Shown here: positions 23,877-35,807 of the stretch, one piece after another
How the letters are laid out: every line of letters begins with the position of its first letter
Numbering within the stretch: the first letter of the stretch is position 1
Assembly: GCF_933775445.1 (NCBI RefSeq)
Contig: NC_065874.1
Coordinates: 10,497,001-10,561,000, forward strand
Direction: 5' to 3'
Length of the DNA: 64,000 nt
From: Argentina anserina
Lineage: Eukaryota; Streptophyta; Magnoliopsida; Rosales; Rosaceae
Notes under the pieces: model-generated
What the model was told of the DNA's origin: nothing
What the model saw: only the letters and a program-made list of their open reading frames with translations
Databases searched by the model: none
Made by a program: the position numbers and the translations under genes

Positions 23877-24505
23877 ATTCCCCACATGAATGAAATTGGC
23901 CACCAAAGACTCGATAGAATTTGGTGATAGATTTCTACGGTTGAAATCTGCATAGGATAGGTAGGTTTGACCCTTTGAACCTTCCCTTATAAAAGTATGC
24001 TTACTTTACTAACTAAATAGTAGACGCGATGTCTTTGAACTATTCGTCATTTGTGTAAATGATGACATACTTTACACAGGAGTCTCCCTGGTACACTTCG
24101 GTTCTCATTTTTGTGCCCATTTTAGCCATGGAACACACGCCTGGTTCTGCAAGTAGTTTGATAAGAGTTATTCCCTTATTAACTCCCCTAGAAGCAGCCC
24201 CACTTCTCTCTTGCATATGTGATCTCTTAATTAAGAGTAACTCGCATTGCTCTGCTCGATTTCTCGACGCATAAGAATCATTAAAAGTTTTAGCTTAACC
24301 TCATCCTTACGGGTATCACTGTTTTTCATCATAGGAATGGACTTGGGGAACTCCCCACAGTGATCTGAACTCATCTCCACAATTTGGTTTTCCCTTTTGA
24401 ACTTAGATCTCGGGATCTCCAGTCAGCTAGGTTGTGTATCAACTGTAGTGATTTTTAATTTCCAATGGGCTTTAGTCTCATTCCCTTCGATGATTTTTCA
24501 ACTAA

Positions 24506-24836
24506 CTATCTGTTTAACCCTTTGGTTAAAGGATCAGCAATATTATCCTTAGACTTTACATAATCTATAGAGATAACTCCAGTTGAGAGTAGTTGTCTAA
24601 TGGTATTATGTCTTCGACGAATGTGTCTAGACTTACCATTATACATCTTGCTATGTGCCCTGCTAATTGCAGATTGACTATCACAATGTATACCAATCGC
24701 AGGCACAGGTTTTGTCCATCTAGGAATGTCCTCTATTGAACTGGCGTAACCATTCTGCTTCCTCACCACATTTTTCTAGTGCTACAAACTCAGACTCCAT
24801 TGTGGATCTAGTTATAACTATTTGTTTTGAGGACTT
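24506..24836 (-). pseudogene. Copia RNase H domain, frameshifted
   Basis: The frame ending at 24506 contains IHCDSQSAISRAHSKMYNGK and RHIRRRHNTIRQLL, then the ADPLTKGL motif at the end of copia pol. It is separated from the RT frame by an in-frame TGA at 24837-24839 and by a frameshift near 24750 (the upstream part reads TRSTMESEFVALEKC). Confidence 0.85.
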
Positions 24837-26321
24837 TCAGGACACGGCTGCACCCCCTAGCGTAAATACATATCCGCTAGTAGACTTTGAGTCTTTCATG
24901 TCAGATATCCAGTTCGCATCAGTGAACCCTTCTATAACATCTGGGTATGATGTGTAGTGCAACCCATAGGTACGAGTATACCTTAGGTATTTGAGTACTA
25001 TTCCAATAGCTTGCCAATGCATAGCTCCAGGATTACTCGTGTACCTATTTAGCTTATGAACCGCATAAGCTAGATCTGGTCTTGTACAACTTGTTAAGTA
25101 CATTAGACTCACAATTATTCTTGAATGCTCTAATTGATAAACACTTTCACCTTTATTCTTGGACAAATGTAGATTCAAATCTACAGGAGTTCTGACAATT
25201 CCAGAACCTTCCTTGTCAAATTTCCCAAGAATATTGTCCACATAGTGCGTTTGACTCAACACAAGCCCTTCTGATGTTCTCGTAATTTTAATTTCTAAAA
25301 TGACATCAGCAAGTCCCAAGTCTTTCATGTGAAACTTGGAATTCAACATATCTTTAGTATACTTGATCATCTTATCGCTGCTCCCAACGATAAACATATC
25401 ATCCACATACAGACATAGAATGATATATCCATTTTCAGTGTTTTTGACATATACACACTTATCACCTTCATTTATTCTAAATCCACTGGTGATCATGGCA
25501 TTATCAAATTTCTCATACCATTGTTTTGGTGCTTGTTTTAAGCCATATAATGACTTAACCAATATGCACACCTTCTTACTCTGAGAAGGAGCAGAAAAAC
25601 CTTCTGGCTGTTCCATGTAGATTTCTTCTTCTACATCTCCATTTAGGAAAGCCGTCTTTACATCCATTTGGTGTACTTCAAGTTTGGGCAACGCTGCAAT
25701 TGCAAGTACCATCCGTATAGAGGTTATTCTTGTCACAGGAGAATAAGTGTCAAAATAATCAAAACCCTCCTTTTGCCTATAGCCTTTAATAACAAGTCTA
25801 GCCTTGTACTTGTCTATTGACCCATCAGCTTTTAATTTCTTTTTGAAAATCCACTTGGAAGTCAAAGGCTTACACCCAGGTGGCAAATCCACTAATTCCC
25901 AAGTGTGATTTTGCATGATGGAGTCAACCTCACTTTTGATTGCTTCTTTCCACAGAGGACTATCAGTAGAGCTAACTGCCTCTTTAAAGGTACAGGGATC
26001 ACCTTCAACCATATATGACAGGAAGTCAAGTCCATAGGAATTTGCAGTCCTTACCCTTTTACTTCGTCTAGGTTCAACCTCAGACTTAGATTCGGACTCC
26101 GACTCAGATTCTTGATCCTGAGCATCATCAGTTTCGGCTCGGTTGTCTTCACGTGCCCGTTTAGAAGACTTAAATTCCTCACTAGACTTCTGTGGAAATA
26201 CATTTTCAAAGAAAGATGCATTTATCGATTCCATTATCGTATCCTTATGGATTTCAGGAATATTCGAATCGTGGACTAGGAATCGATAAGCCGAACTGTT
26301 ATGTGCATATCCAATAAAGAT
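24837..26321 (-). pseudogene. Copia reverse transcriptase domain
   Basis: A long frame of 465 codons from 26234, extending in frame upstream to the stop at 26322. It holds the copia RT motifs [68 protein letters not shown] and the catalytic YVDDM, then the RT-RNase H connection [17 protein letters not shown]. An acidic/Ser-rich linker precedes it. Stops at both ends cut it off from integrase and RNase H. Confidence 0.9.
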
Positions 26322-27671
26322 TCAATCAACCGTTTTAGGCCTATTCTTCACCTTTTTAGGTTTAGGAATTTCCACTTTTGCCAAACATCCCCAAACTTTT
26401 AAGTATTTGTAGGATGATTTTCTCCCTTTCCATAACTCATATGGAGTTTTCTCTTCTTTCTTTTTGGGCACCATATTTAAAAGGTAATTTGCCGTGAGAA
26501 TCGTGTCTCCCCACATGTTGGGTGGCATCCCAGAACTGAGTAGCATAGCATTCATCATATCCTTTAGAGTACGATTTTTGCGTTCTACTACACCATTGGA
26601 TTGTGGTGAGTATAGAGCAGTCCTTTGATGTATAATCCCATTCTGAGCACAAATCTCAGCAAATGGCGATTCATACTCACCCCCTCGGTCACTTCTTAGT
26701 GCCTTAATTTTCTTGTTGAGTTGGTTCTCAACCTCATTTTCATAGAGAATAAATTTCTCTATGGCCTCACTTTTGCATTTTAGCAAATACACATAGCAAT
26801 ATTTGGTGCTATCATCTATGAAGGTAATAAAATATTTATTATTCCCTCTAGATACCGTTGATTTTAAATCACACACATCTGTATGAATCAAATCAATGGG
26901 TTCACTATTTCTTTCAACACTTTGGAAAGATGATCTAGTCAGTTTAGCCTCTACACAAGTTTCACACTTTTGTTTTGAATCAATTTGGAATTTTGGTAAG
27001 TGTTCCATGTTAATTAACTTTCGCAAAGTATCATAATTAACATGTCCTAGTCTACCATGCCATAAATTGGAAGACTCAATCATGTAGGTGGAAGTAGAAG
27101 CTTCATTCATTTTCTTGATCAAAGTCATTACATTCATTTTGATCATCCCACCCGATACATAGTCCTTACCCACAAACATTCCATTCTTGGATAAAACAAG
27201 CTTATCAGACTCTATCACTATGCGTAACTCATGAGAGTTCAACATTGCACCAGAAATCAGGTTCTTGCGGATCTCCGGAACATACATGACATTGTTTAGA
27301 GTCAACTCCTTTCCAGAGGTCATCTTCAGAATCACCTTTCCTTTCCCCTTGATGGCGAAGGTTGCAGAGTTCCCCATGTACAGAATCTCCCCATCCTCAG
27401 ATGGTTCGAGGGTAGAGAACATCTTCTTGTCAGCACAGACATGTTTGGTGGCTCCAGTGTCCATCCACCATTCCTTGGGGTTTGAATCCACCATGTTCAT
27501 CTCAGATATCATGCAACAGAGGTTCATGTCTGCAACATCCTGAGTGACTGCTTCAATCAGGTTTGCCTCATTCCTTTTATTCCTCTTTGGTTTGTGGCAG
27601 TCAACAGACTTGTGACCAGTCTCTTCACAGTTGTAGCACTTGCCTTCAAACCTTGGCCTTTTAGAGATGCC
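26322..27671 (-). pseudogene. Copia zinc knuckle, protease and integrase region
   Basis: Between 27671 and 27528 the frame includes a CCHC knuckle (KCYNCEETGHKSVDC). From 27527 it reads WWMDTGATKHVCADKKMF, the copia aspartic protease with catalytic DTGA. The GAG-pre-integrase motif (LWHGRLGHVNYDTLRKL with CETCVEAK) follows, then the integrase core IHTDVCDLKS, SDRGGEYESPF and SNGVVERKNRTL (D-D-E). It ends at an in-frame TGA at 26322-26324. Confidence 0.9.
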
Positions 27672-28157
27672 TCATTTTGGCCCCAGCTTGGACCCTTGAT
27701 ACTTGCCTTTCTTGTTTTTGGAACCTTGACCATGTTCCATCAGGTTTGCCTTGGAAGAGACGCCATTGATCCATGCTTTCTTTTCGGATCCTCGGTTGTC
27801 TTTCTCAATGCGAAGCCTAACCTCTAGATCTTCCATGGTCATTTCCTTTCGCTTGTGCTTCAAATAATTCTTGAAGTCCTTCCAAGCAGGTGGTAACTTT
27901 TCAATAGCACATGCTACTTGAAAACTTTCACCTAGTTGCATTCCTTCAGCGTGAATCTCATGCAGGATTAGCTGAATCTCAGAGAATTGACTCATCACAG
28001 TTTTGGAGTCCACCATTTTATAATCAATGAAGCGGCCCAGGATAAACTTCTTGGCGCCGGCATCCTCGGTTTTATATTTTTTCTCCAAGGATTCCCATAG
28101 CTCCTTTGTCGTTCCCATGCTAATGTATACATTGTACAATGAGTCGGCTAAACCATT
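27672..28157 (-). pseudogene. Copia gag, 3' part
   Basis: The frame reads SNGLADSLYNVYISMGTTKE, then LWESLEKKYKTEDAGAKKF, and IEKLPPAWKDFKNYLKHKRK, standard copia gag (UBN2-type) motifs. It stops at a TGA (27672-27674) before the zinc knuckle. Upstream it is cut by the solo LTR at 28158; the N-terminal half resumes at 29755. Confidence 0.88.
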
Positions 28158-29754
28158 TGATAGGAGCACTTTGTGCGACGTTTTTAACATGTTTTTACCT
28201 CAATTTGTACTTTGCTTAGCCCTTATTGTTGTACTATTGAGTCATTGAGTCGTAGTAAGAGTCTTGAGCGGTATTGGATGCATTTTTGTGCTTACATGAG
28301 TTAAAACGCATAATTGGTTTAGAGTCCTAGTTTGACTAGGAATCCTTGTTAGGTTTTGAAACTAATTATCTCTTACTTATGATTTTATTTTCTTATTTTC
28401 AGATTGGATTAAAGAGATAATTAAAGAAAAAAAGATGGAGCCAAGTCATGCAACAATTAAATAGAAGATGATCATTAAAGGCATAAAACATGACATGTTT
28501 TAGGGATTAAAGCATGACATGTTTTAGGGAATAAAACTTTCCATGTTTTATGGATTAAAGCATGGCATGTTTTAGGGAATAAAACTTTCCATGTTTTAGG
28601 GAATAAAACTTTCCATGTTTTAGGGATTAAAGCATGGCATGTTTATAGGAAGAAATAAGCAATTTCAAACCCTCCATCTTTCCTCTATATATACATGGCT
28701 TCACCTCTCAAATAGGATCACTTCTCATTAGCATTCAAGAGCCAAAACTCTACTAAAACACCACCATAAATTTCCCTCACAAATTAGCCAAGCCATCCAC
28801 CCCAAAACTATCATCATCTCCACCGAGTTTCACTATTGAAGACACACCTCCAAGGTTCCTACAACGTGTGATTCTCGCAACTCATCTCCATGGCTTCGTC
28901 TATTTGTGTTAATCTACAATTCTTTGTCTATGAAGATTGTAAGTTGTTATTTATGTGGAAATATTGGTTTTGTATTTGTTTTAGAATTTTCAAATTGTAT
29001 TTGATATTTTTTTTGAGACTATGCCGAATCTATGTTCTTATAATTAATGAGTTTGTATTTCTATTGTTGTGTTCTAATCATCTTTCTCATACTTTTAGAT
29101 AATTTTCAGATATGTGCATATGAATTTAGTGGTTGGATGCAATCCCTAAGATTGTGTTTGAGTGTTAGATTCATTAACCATATTAACACAAATGGAATCA
29201 TGCCCTAAGTAGGTTCGGTTTGTGTTGATTAAAAGTGGTAAAAATTCTGGAAATTTGCATGTGAAACCATGGTGGGTGACGCCACACATGAAACATGTCT
29301 CCAACAAAGATTTGGTGCTTAAATGTAATCTTGTTTGATTTCTACTCTAAGTGTTATTGAATTCGATTGCATGCAAATTTAGATTAGGCCCTAATTCAAT
29401 CTAATTGTTAATTGAAATCTTGCATGATTAGATGATCCCCTAAGGCTCTAATTGTATTGGTGTCTAAAAAGTATGTAATTGGTCGAATTAGAATGCATGA
29501 TAGGTTCGAACTTGTAATTATGTGGTGTAATGGTAAATTTGGTTTAAGTTTGTTAAAGAGAAGTCGATCATGTAAATAATAATTTAGGTTTTATTTTAGT
29601 AGTTAATAATCAATCTCAAACCCCCCATTATTTGTTAACACTAAAAGTTTAGAGTTCCCTTCAATTCCCCGGAAAAAACGATCCATGCTTATTCTATACT
29701 AACGATGATGTTTTACAGGGTTTATTATAGACGTTTTAACAAAACGTTCTATCA
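28158..29754. mobile_element. Solo LTR (1,597 bp) inserted in copia gag
   Basis: It starts TGATAG and ends CTATCA, a perfect 6-bp terminal inversion with the TG...CA ends of an LTR. It is flanked by a 5-bp target duplication CCATT at 28153-28157 and 29755-29759. Gag coding reads straight on across the removed segment. No internal proteins are present, so it is a solo LTR left by LTR-LTR recombination. A TATA-like CTATATATA lies at about 28684. Confidence 0.92.
28485..28650. repeat. Short tandem repeat inside the solo LTR
   Basis: Degenerate units of about 25-30 bp alternate between ACATGTTTTAGGGATTAAAG and AATAAAACTTTCCATG. Such enhancer-like repeats occur in LTR U3 regions. Confidence 0.8.
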
Positions 29755-30053
29755 CCATTCATGATATAATTTCTACAAAAGTAGTCAGAATTATTCCATG
29801 CATTCACAACAGCAATCTTTGCTTGATCGCCATGGTCATCTTCCTTGAACTCAGGAGCATTCTCCGTCAAAAATCTTGCCAGATTCAGAGTGGTCAGATA
29901 AAACATCATCTTTTGTTGCCACCTCTTGAAATACAAACCGTTGAACTTCTCAGGTTTTTTCCCATGGGATACTCAGACAGGTACAACGGGAGCAGTAGGC
30001 ACACTTGGCACCAAAGGTCCCTTGCCATTTCCAGAATTTTCTTCGTTAGTCAT
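29755..30053 (-). pseudogene. Copia gag, 5' part
   Basis: The ATG at 30053 begins MTNEENSGNGKGPLVPSVP. After an in-frame TGA (29973-29975) it continues FKRWQQKMMFYLTTLNLARF and AVVNAWNNSDYFCRNYIMNG, where the solo LTR interrupts it. The two gag halves match normal copia gag spacing once the solo LTR and one target copy are ignored. Confidence 0.85.
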
Positions 30054-30303
30054 TTTTAGAAACTGAAACACACACACACAAGGTGTAAGTTTACATGAAA
30101 AATTGTAGATAAATATCGAATACAAATTATATAAGCAATATCAAAGGTAAACGTTTTAAAATTGTTACAAAACAGTGATATATTGCATATATAATTTAAT
30201 AAGCTGAATTATAAATAATTATAAATCAGAAACAAAGAACACGAAAAGAAATTCAACCAAAATACTGAACGATTGATGATGGAAGAACTAGTCGAGACGT
30301 GTG

Positions 30304-30311
30304 TGATACCA
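30304..30311 (-). other. Probable primer-binding site of the copia element
   Basis: The minus strand reads TGGTATCA three bases after the inferred LTR end. This matches the first eight bases of the usual initiator-tRNA-Met primer-binding site, though the following bases deviate. Confidence 0.5.
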
Positions 30312-30314
30312 CAC

Positions 30315-31166
30315 TGTCCTTAAGAAGTTTACGCCTCCTCTACCGGTGCAAGGATGCTTGGCACTTGTCTCCCATGATATAACGACTAAACGATTCTAGG
30401 AAGTTGCACTACTAACTAGAACCTTCAACGAACTCGAAATGTACCTCTTTCTATCACTAGATAAAAGCTAAGAATTTCGAGAGGTGGGAGAGGATTGTGT
30501 TTCGAATGGGATCATATAACAATGAAAGGATGGTGGCTATTTATACTGTGAGGATTTGTAATCAACAATTAATAAGATGGCTGTTATAGAAATCAAAAGA
30601 TCATAACATACATGAGTTACATATGTTACAAATATTGATTTCAATTCTGTTATAATTCTCCATAACACACAATAACTCAGTTGTTACAAAAGAAGAATTT
30701 GAACAGTCAAGAGAATTTGAAAAGTCAAAACCGAATTTTCGGAAATGCAAAAAGAATCTGCGTTCCGACCCTCAATTCGGTATTGCATTCGTGTCCGCAG
30801 GTCGCACGGGCATACACGAGTTTCTCTTGTGACCTAGGATTTGCACCCCCCCCTGCGCGTGCGCGAGAGGGTATAAGGGGGCTTACACACTTTACAATCC
30901 ATACACAATGGATTCTATATAAAGTCTTTTCAACACTTCTCTTTTCCAATGTGGGACATACATTTCCCTCATTCTAAGTAGCTATCTTTGAGTGACAATT
31001 TCTTATTCACCCACAAACCAAATTACACAAACAAACATATGATCTTGTAGCCCTCATTATGGAGAACTCAAATCTATGTTCATCTTTGATTAATTATAAG
31101 TTTAACTTAATTTAATTAATCAATTAAAATTTGGTTTTAAATGGTTTTTCCAACCATTTTCCAACA
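30315..31166 (-). repeat. 5' LTR of the copia element (about 852 bp)
   Basis: The minus strand starts TGTTGGAAAATGG at 31166 and ends ...GGACA at 30315, next to the probable primer-binding site. A TATA box (minus TATAAATAG, 30537-30545) lies in the expected promoter position. The outer 286 bases (30881-31166) match the truncated 3' LTR. The inner boundary is inferred from the primer-binding site. Confidence 0.6.
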
Positions 31167-31339
31167 GTTATTGACAACGCGTCGACTGTTGCTAATGTTG
31201 TTCTAATAATAGAATAGTGTTTCTTTTGTCTATTTTACATTTCATTAGCTTAGTTTGGTAGTTATGTTACGTAAGGCTCAGTTTGGTAATCTAAATTTTG
31301 GTGAAAGATTTGACACTAAAGGAGGTGTACGTGCGCTTG

Positions 31340-31698
31340 ACTATATATATATAAGGCTCTTTAGCCGCGGATGTCCCGATTCCGGCAACGGCGCGGCAGA
31401 CCAGTACAGCTATACTACCCACCTCTTGGCAATACTGTTTGTGCAGGCCTGAGCTCTATCTGCGACCCATGGTGGTCGAAATCTATAAAAATAAAGTTTC
31501 TGGACAGATGTCGGCGATTCCGGCCGCCGTGGGTCGCTAATGGAGCTTTGACCGGCACAGACGGGACCGCCGAGAGGTGTGGAGTGCGGCTGTGGTGGTC
31601 CCCCCCCATTGTTGCAGCCTACTGTCGCCAGAATCGGCGAATCCGTATTTTACGTAAGGTATGGACGTCCGTATCTGAAAATTCTTATATATATAAGT
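31340..31698. mobile_element. Fold-back (palindromic) element, copy 1
   Basis: GC-rich sequence in an AT-rich region. About 31385-31470 (ACCCACCTCTTGGC, GCGACCCA) pairs with about 31520-31620 (TGGGTCGC, GCCGAGAGGTG), giving a long imperfect hairpin. The right end (TACGGACGTCC...GAAAATTC) matches the left end of the copy at 56529-56887. Overlapping open frames here arise from the GC-rich palindrome and are not genes. Confidence 0.75.
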
Positions 31699-31741
31699 AC
31701 ATAATTTTACGTGCTTCTCATTTTCCTATAATTTTGACAGG

Positions 31742-32071
31742 AAATATGGAGTGGTGGCAATGGCAGGCCATCGTGTTTCAAAAAAGAAAGGCGTTGCAAC
31801 CTTGTGGCTCCATCGTCTTATGTTTTCTGAGAATGAGGCTTCAAAAGTACGTAGTCGAATAGAAGCCGAAAATGCTAATAAGGCACGTCCTCGTGACTTC
31901 TCTGTGCCCGAGATATATAAGAAGTTTGACTATCGACTAGAGTTGATTACTATAACCAATGGTCGAGAGGTAAAGGTGCCAGTTCATTTACGTTGGAGCT
32001 CAAACAAAGGATCAAAAGAGGGCTCAAAAAAATTGTTGGAAGAAATGCTGTCAAAGTTAAGAATATACTAG
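31742..32071 (+). CDS. Unidentified exon-like open frame
   Basis: A pyrimidine-rich tract and AG precede 31742 (ATTTTGACAG), as at a splice acceptor. The frame of about 109 codons contains MAGHRVSKKKGVATLWLHRL, a Lys/Arg/Glu-rich middle, and VKVPVHLRWSSNKGSK near the end. I do not recognise the family. The composition looks protein-like. No upstream exon was identified; the fold-back element lies just before it. It may be a gene fragment. Confidence 0.3.
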   Translation, partial: KYGVVAMAGHRVSKKKGVATLWLHRLMFSENEASKVRSRIEAENANKARPRDFSVPEIYKKFDYRLELITITNGREVKVPVHLRWSSNKGSKEGSKKLLEEMLSKLRIY

Positions 32072-32399
32072 AAGGATCATGTGAGGAAAGATCATAATAT
32101 ACCGGAAGGATCATATGAGGAATCAACTTGCTGGACAACAATCTCGTTCATACGATCAGACTGATCATAAAATTCATACTCAAACCACTGTTGAAATTCA
32201 TTAGAGTTGATTACTATATCCAATGCTCAACCACCTTAGTTGGAAGGGCCCTCTAGATATATATAGGTTAATCTATTTCTCAAAAAAGAAAGAAATATAT
32301 AGATATAGATAAACCTAAATTAATTAGGAATGTAGAATTTAGTTGGTATATATATCTCGTGCTTATTAATGCAACAATTGATCTAAAGCACGAGCACAT

Positions 32400-33561
32400 A
32401 TGGAGAAGCCCATCCATGAATATCTTCCCTTCGATGTATTCACCACAATACTTGCAAATCTATCTGTCAAATCTTTGTTGCGACTGAGAGTTGTATGCAA
32501 GTCGTGGAGCACCCTAGTTTCAAGTCATCAATTTGTCAAAAACGTATTTATCAAAAGTTACCACCAGTCCTTCAAGACTGATCATGAATCGTTTTGACTC
32601 GGTTATCCATTTAATATTCGACCATCTTCATGATTCCATAGTAATCTGTGAATGTTCAATCGATTTCCGGATCGAAAAATCTGGAGTCTTGTGTCATGGG
32701 ACTCATTGGTTCTTGTGACGGTTTGGTATGTGTAAAAGAATGTCGCCGTGGTATGTTCATCCTCTGGAATCCAAGTACAAGAGACTACAAAATAATACCT
32801 GGTTCCTTTGTAGTAGAAGGGGAAATACATGGAGTACTTCGACGGAAGTATGGATTTGGTTATGACTGCAATGGTGACGACTACAAGGTGGTAACATTGA
32901 GTTGTGAAGAAAACACTGTTAAAAAAAAGGTTCAGTAGTTATATGACAATGATGTACTCATTACGAACAAACTCTTGGAGGAGGATACGGGATACACCAG
33001 TTGGTTACGTGTTTATCGACCAGACTGTAGCTTTTGTAAGTGGAGCTCTACATTGGGTGGTGGATCGAGAAGCAGATGATATGAGGGTAATCATATCTCT
33101 TGATTTAGCAAGTAAGACATACATAGAAGTGCCGCAACCTGATTATGAGAATTTTTCTTATCTTGCGGAAGTGGGGGCTTCAAGAGGGTGCTTATGCTTA
33201 CTGGCTTACGACAACTTCGACTATTGTGATATTTGGGTGATGAACAAATACGGGGTGGGAGAGTCTTGGATCAAATCGATCAGAATTTCATATTGGCTTG
33301 GAGATGAGCGTAATTATTTGGGGCACTTAAAACCGCTGACATGGTTTATTGAGAACGGGGAAATTGTATTGAGTATAGGTGGGAATCTGGCTTCCTACAA
33401 TGCAAACAGAAACTCAGTCAGGTAGCTTTCGGGAACTATAGATGATCTTCATATGCATCACCCCCCTGAATACTTCTTTTATATGGAGAGCCTAGTGTCG
33501 CCCAATGCTTACGGTAAAGACAATGAGATTCGGCATCTCAGTATATCAATATTGCACAAGT
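32400..33561 (+). pseudogene. F-box/FBA pseudogene, frameshifted
   Basis: The ATG at 32400 begins MEKPIHEYLPFDVFTTILAN, then LSVKSLLRLRVVCKSWSTLV, a good F-box. The frame then breaks near 32590 and again near 32700 (CDGLVCVKECRRGMFILWNP follows), and at an eight-A run (32921-32928). The FBA domain continues (YSLRTNSWRRIRD, FVSGALHWVVDRE, WVMNKYGVGESW, TWFIENGEIVL). A TAG interrupts at 33423-33425, and YMESLVSPNAYG precedes the end near 33561. It is a close paralogue of the intact gene at 46654-47931. Confidence 0.88.
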
Positions 33562-34079
33562 GAGAGATGCAAAGTTGACCTAGAGAAGACCGCTTCACTT
33601 GGCAGAAAACGGATGATTCATTTGGGAATATTTCCAATACAGGACGGCCAGATATTTTAAGCAACTATTGTTGTTTTTGTTTTTAAGTTACGGATGAACA
33701 CGAGTATATTTAACTTCGAACAGAATTGATGTCTCCATTTTTCGTTACTTTTTGTATGCCAAGGAGCTACCTGATTTTTGTATAAAATATTAAGATAGCA
33801 ATCCAATAGTTTACCCAACACAAGGCCTAGCAGGGGTGTAAATGTGTAATCCGTTATCACGATATAATCCATCATCACGACTGGATGATGATATCTGACA
33901 TAGAAAAAGAAACAGTCAAATCACAGTCAGGAAAGGGATGCCGGACTTCTCGCTCATATTAGTTCAGAGACTAAACACAAAATATTGTAATCAACCTGGT
34001 CTAACTCTGTCTGCAACTAACTAACTGACATTAAAAAGTTCCACCAAATTGAGTTAAACTTCTCCTGTCCAACTGGGCT
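33562..34079. other. Intergenic region
   Basis: AT-rich, no supported feature. Confidence 0.3.
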
Positions 34080-34184
34080 CTATCCTTGACTTGTAAATCT
34101 ATTATCATGAATAAGCAGGATTTTTCCGAAACGCTTGCCACTCTCCATGAGCCGGTGTGCCTCGGCTGCTTCAGAGAATCGAAA
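34080..34184 (-). pseudogene. Orphan C-terminal exon of a quinone oxidoreductase-like protein
   Basis: The minus-strand frame reads RFSEAAEAHRLMESGKRFGK, then ILLIHDNRFTSQG and a stop at 34080-34082. The pattern (Leu/Phe)SEAAEAHR.ME.G...GKI is the C-terminus of zinc-independent medium-chain NADPH:quinone oxidoreductases. No other part of that enzyme is found upstream on this strand, so it is an isolated fragment or the rest was displaced. Confidence 0.6.
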
Positions 34185-34624
34185 TCATAATAAATTAGTA
34201 AAAAGTCATTACTTATTTTTCAATTATAAAAAAATTAAGTTTGGAGGGTGGAAAATAATAAGTAAATTTTGAATAAAATTAGAAAATATTCTATTTTAAA
34301 TATTTTCCGGACAGTTTTACTCTTTCATCTTCATCTTCATCATATTTTTCATTATTCTTCTAATTTCGGCCATAATTTTGTTGTCCGAAAAGATCTCTCT
34401 CCCTTCTTTTATTTGATACCCTACCCACTTTGAACCGATCATTGTACAAGGTGTAGTAGCCCTCGCAAGGAGTTACCGTCGTCCATGGTGGTGTTCCAAG
34501 CAATTCCGGTGAAACTGGAGCTTAAGGCTCCCTAATTCTTGTTATTCTTTTTATTATTAGCATATTCATACTAACGTTCTTTGAATTTTAACATAATTTT
34601 GCTCATTTAGACATTTTCTCTCGG
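34185..34624. other. AT-rich non-coding region
   Basis: AT-rich, with short CTTCAT runs near 34322-34345. No gene seen. Confidence 0.3.
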
Positions 34625-34960
34625 TATGTCACACCTACTGTCACACTCGTTGTCACACTACCTATCACACTAATTGTCGTACATTCTGTCATACCCGTTG
34701 TCACACCCGCTGTCACATTACCTATTACACCCCTTGTCACACTACATGTCACATTACCTGTCACACCCGCTGTTACACCCTATGTCACACTACTTGTCAC
34801 ACTCGTTGTCACACTACATGTCACAACTCATATCACACTACCTAGCACACTGTCACACCCCATGTCACAACCCTTGTCACACTACCTATCACAGTTGCAG
34901 TCACAACCTCCATCACACCCAATGTCACACTATCTATTACACTGTTTTATGTGATATTAT
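34625..34960. repeat. TGTCACAC minisatellite
   Basis: About 30 consecutive degenerate units of roughly 10 bases built on TGTCACACT(A/C)C. An open frame through it, rich in Ser, His, Tyr, Leu and Pro, is only the translated repeat. Confidence 0.9.
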
Positions 34961-35807
34961 GTTGTGAGAAGAAGAAGAAGAAACTGTTATGAGAACCCGA
35001 AAACTGCTTTGGGCACCCTTCACCACCATTTTCTCCAATTTAGGCATTTTCAACGAGCCCTGCTTTAACAACAGCCCTTCTCCTGCCGTCAATCTCCTCT
35101 ATGCATCGACATCCTCTCTCAGTTCGTTATCATCACCATCTTCTCTGATTTAGGTTCCTCCTAGCGAGCCTTACATCAATAACAATACAGTCGTCGTCCT
35201 CCTCTCCACAGCGTTGTGGCCTCCAGATTGCCTCCATCTAACTTGAAACTTGATCTGATATCCTTTTCGGGGAGTCCTGCATTAGCAACAACTCCTTTTC
35301 AGTCGACAAAGCCGCGCGACGAGGACAACCTTGGTTATGGATCTGCGTCGCCGTCGCTGGCTTGGGATAAACAGCTATCGTCGCCCTCCGATTCATCTCC
35401 CTCCAGACTGGCTTTGGATCGTTGTCGTCATTGCCGAGGTCTGGATTGTTTTTTTTAGGGAGAGATATAAAATGGTAGTGACATCGTGTAATTTTAACCA
35501 ACTTCCTGAGCAACGGTTTAAGCATTTTTCAAAATAACTTTTTTCTAATTTTTAAAATTTTGGTGATTATTTTCTAATTTTATGTATCAAATGTGACTTT
35601 TTTATGAAAACCACTATGTTTTACTATGGTATTATTCAAATATATTTATTTCATGTACTAATTTATTTATAGTAAATGAGAGTTGTTAAAATTTAAAAAA
35701 AATTAGTGAAGTTGATAACGCTAAAAGAAAATAGGGTCTTCAATTATAGTAGTGGAAATGGAGATGTTATCATCGCCTAATTAAATTTTGCCACGTTTTC
35801 CTTTTCG
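34961..35807. other. Region upstream of the gamma-glutamyl hydrolase gene
   Basis: Contains open frames at 35216-35537 on both strands that resemble no protein I know. It becomes very AT-rich after 35530. I see no supported gene. Confidence 0.3.

Larger units (their letters stand above)
23591..31166 (-). mobile_element. Ty1/copia LTR retrotransposon, defective, minus strand
   Basis: Order on the minus strand: 5' LTR (31166-30315), primer-binding site, gag, protease, integrase, reverse transcriptase, RNase H, polypurine tract, truncated 3' LTR. Protease-integrase-RT-RNase H order defines copia. At least four in-frame stops and one frameshift interrupt gag-pol, and a solo LTR of another element is inserted in gag. 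It cannot make functional proteins. The gag N-terminus (FKRWQQKMMFYLTTLNLARF) resembles the Tork-type lineage; lineage is tentative. Confidence 0.9.

Noticed and set aside
25336..25584. Plus-strand open frames inside the copia element
   Set aside because: Antisense shadows of reverse transcriptase and other pol domains, which are clearly coded on the minus strand.
31371..31862. 163-codon open frame
   Set aside because: Mostly within the GC-rich fold-back element, with no protein-family signal.
34674..34967. Open frame with repeated Leu-Ser-His/Tyr-Pro units
   Set aside because: Simple translation of the TGTCACAC minisatellite.
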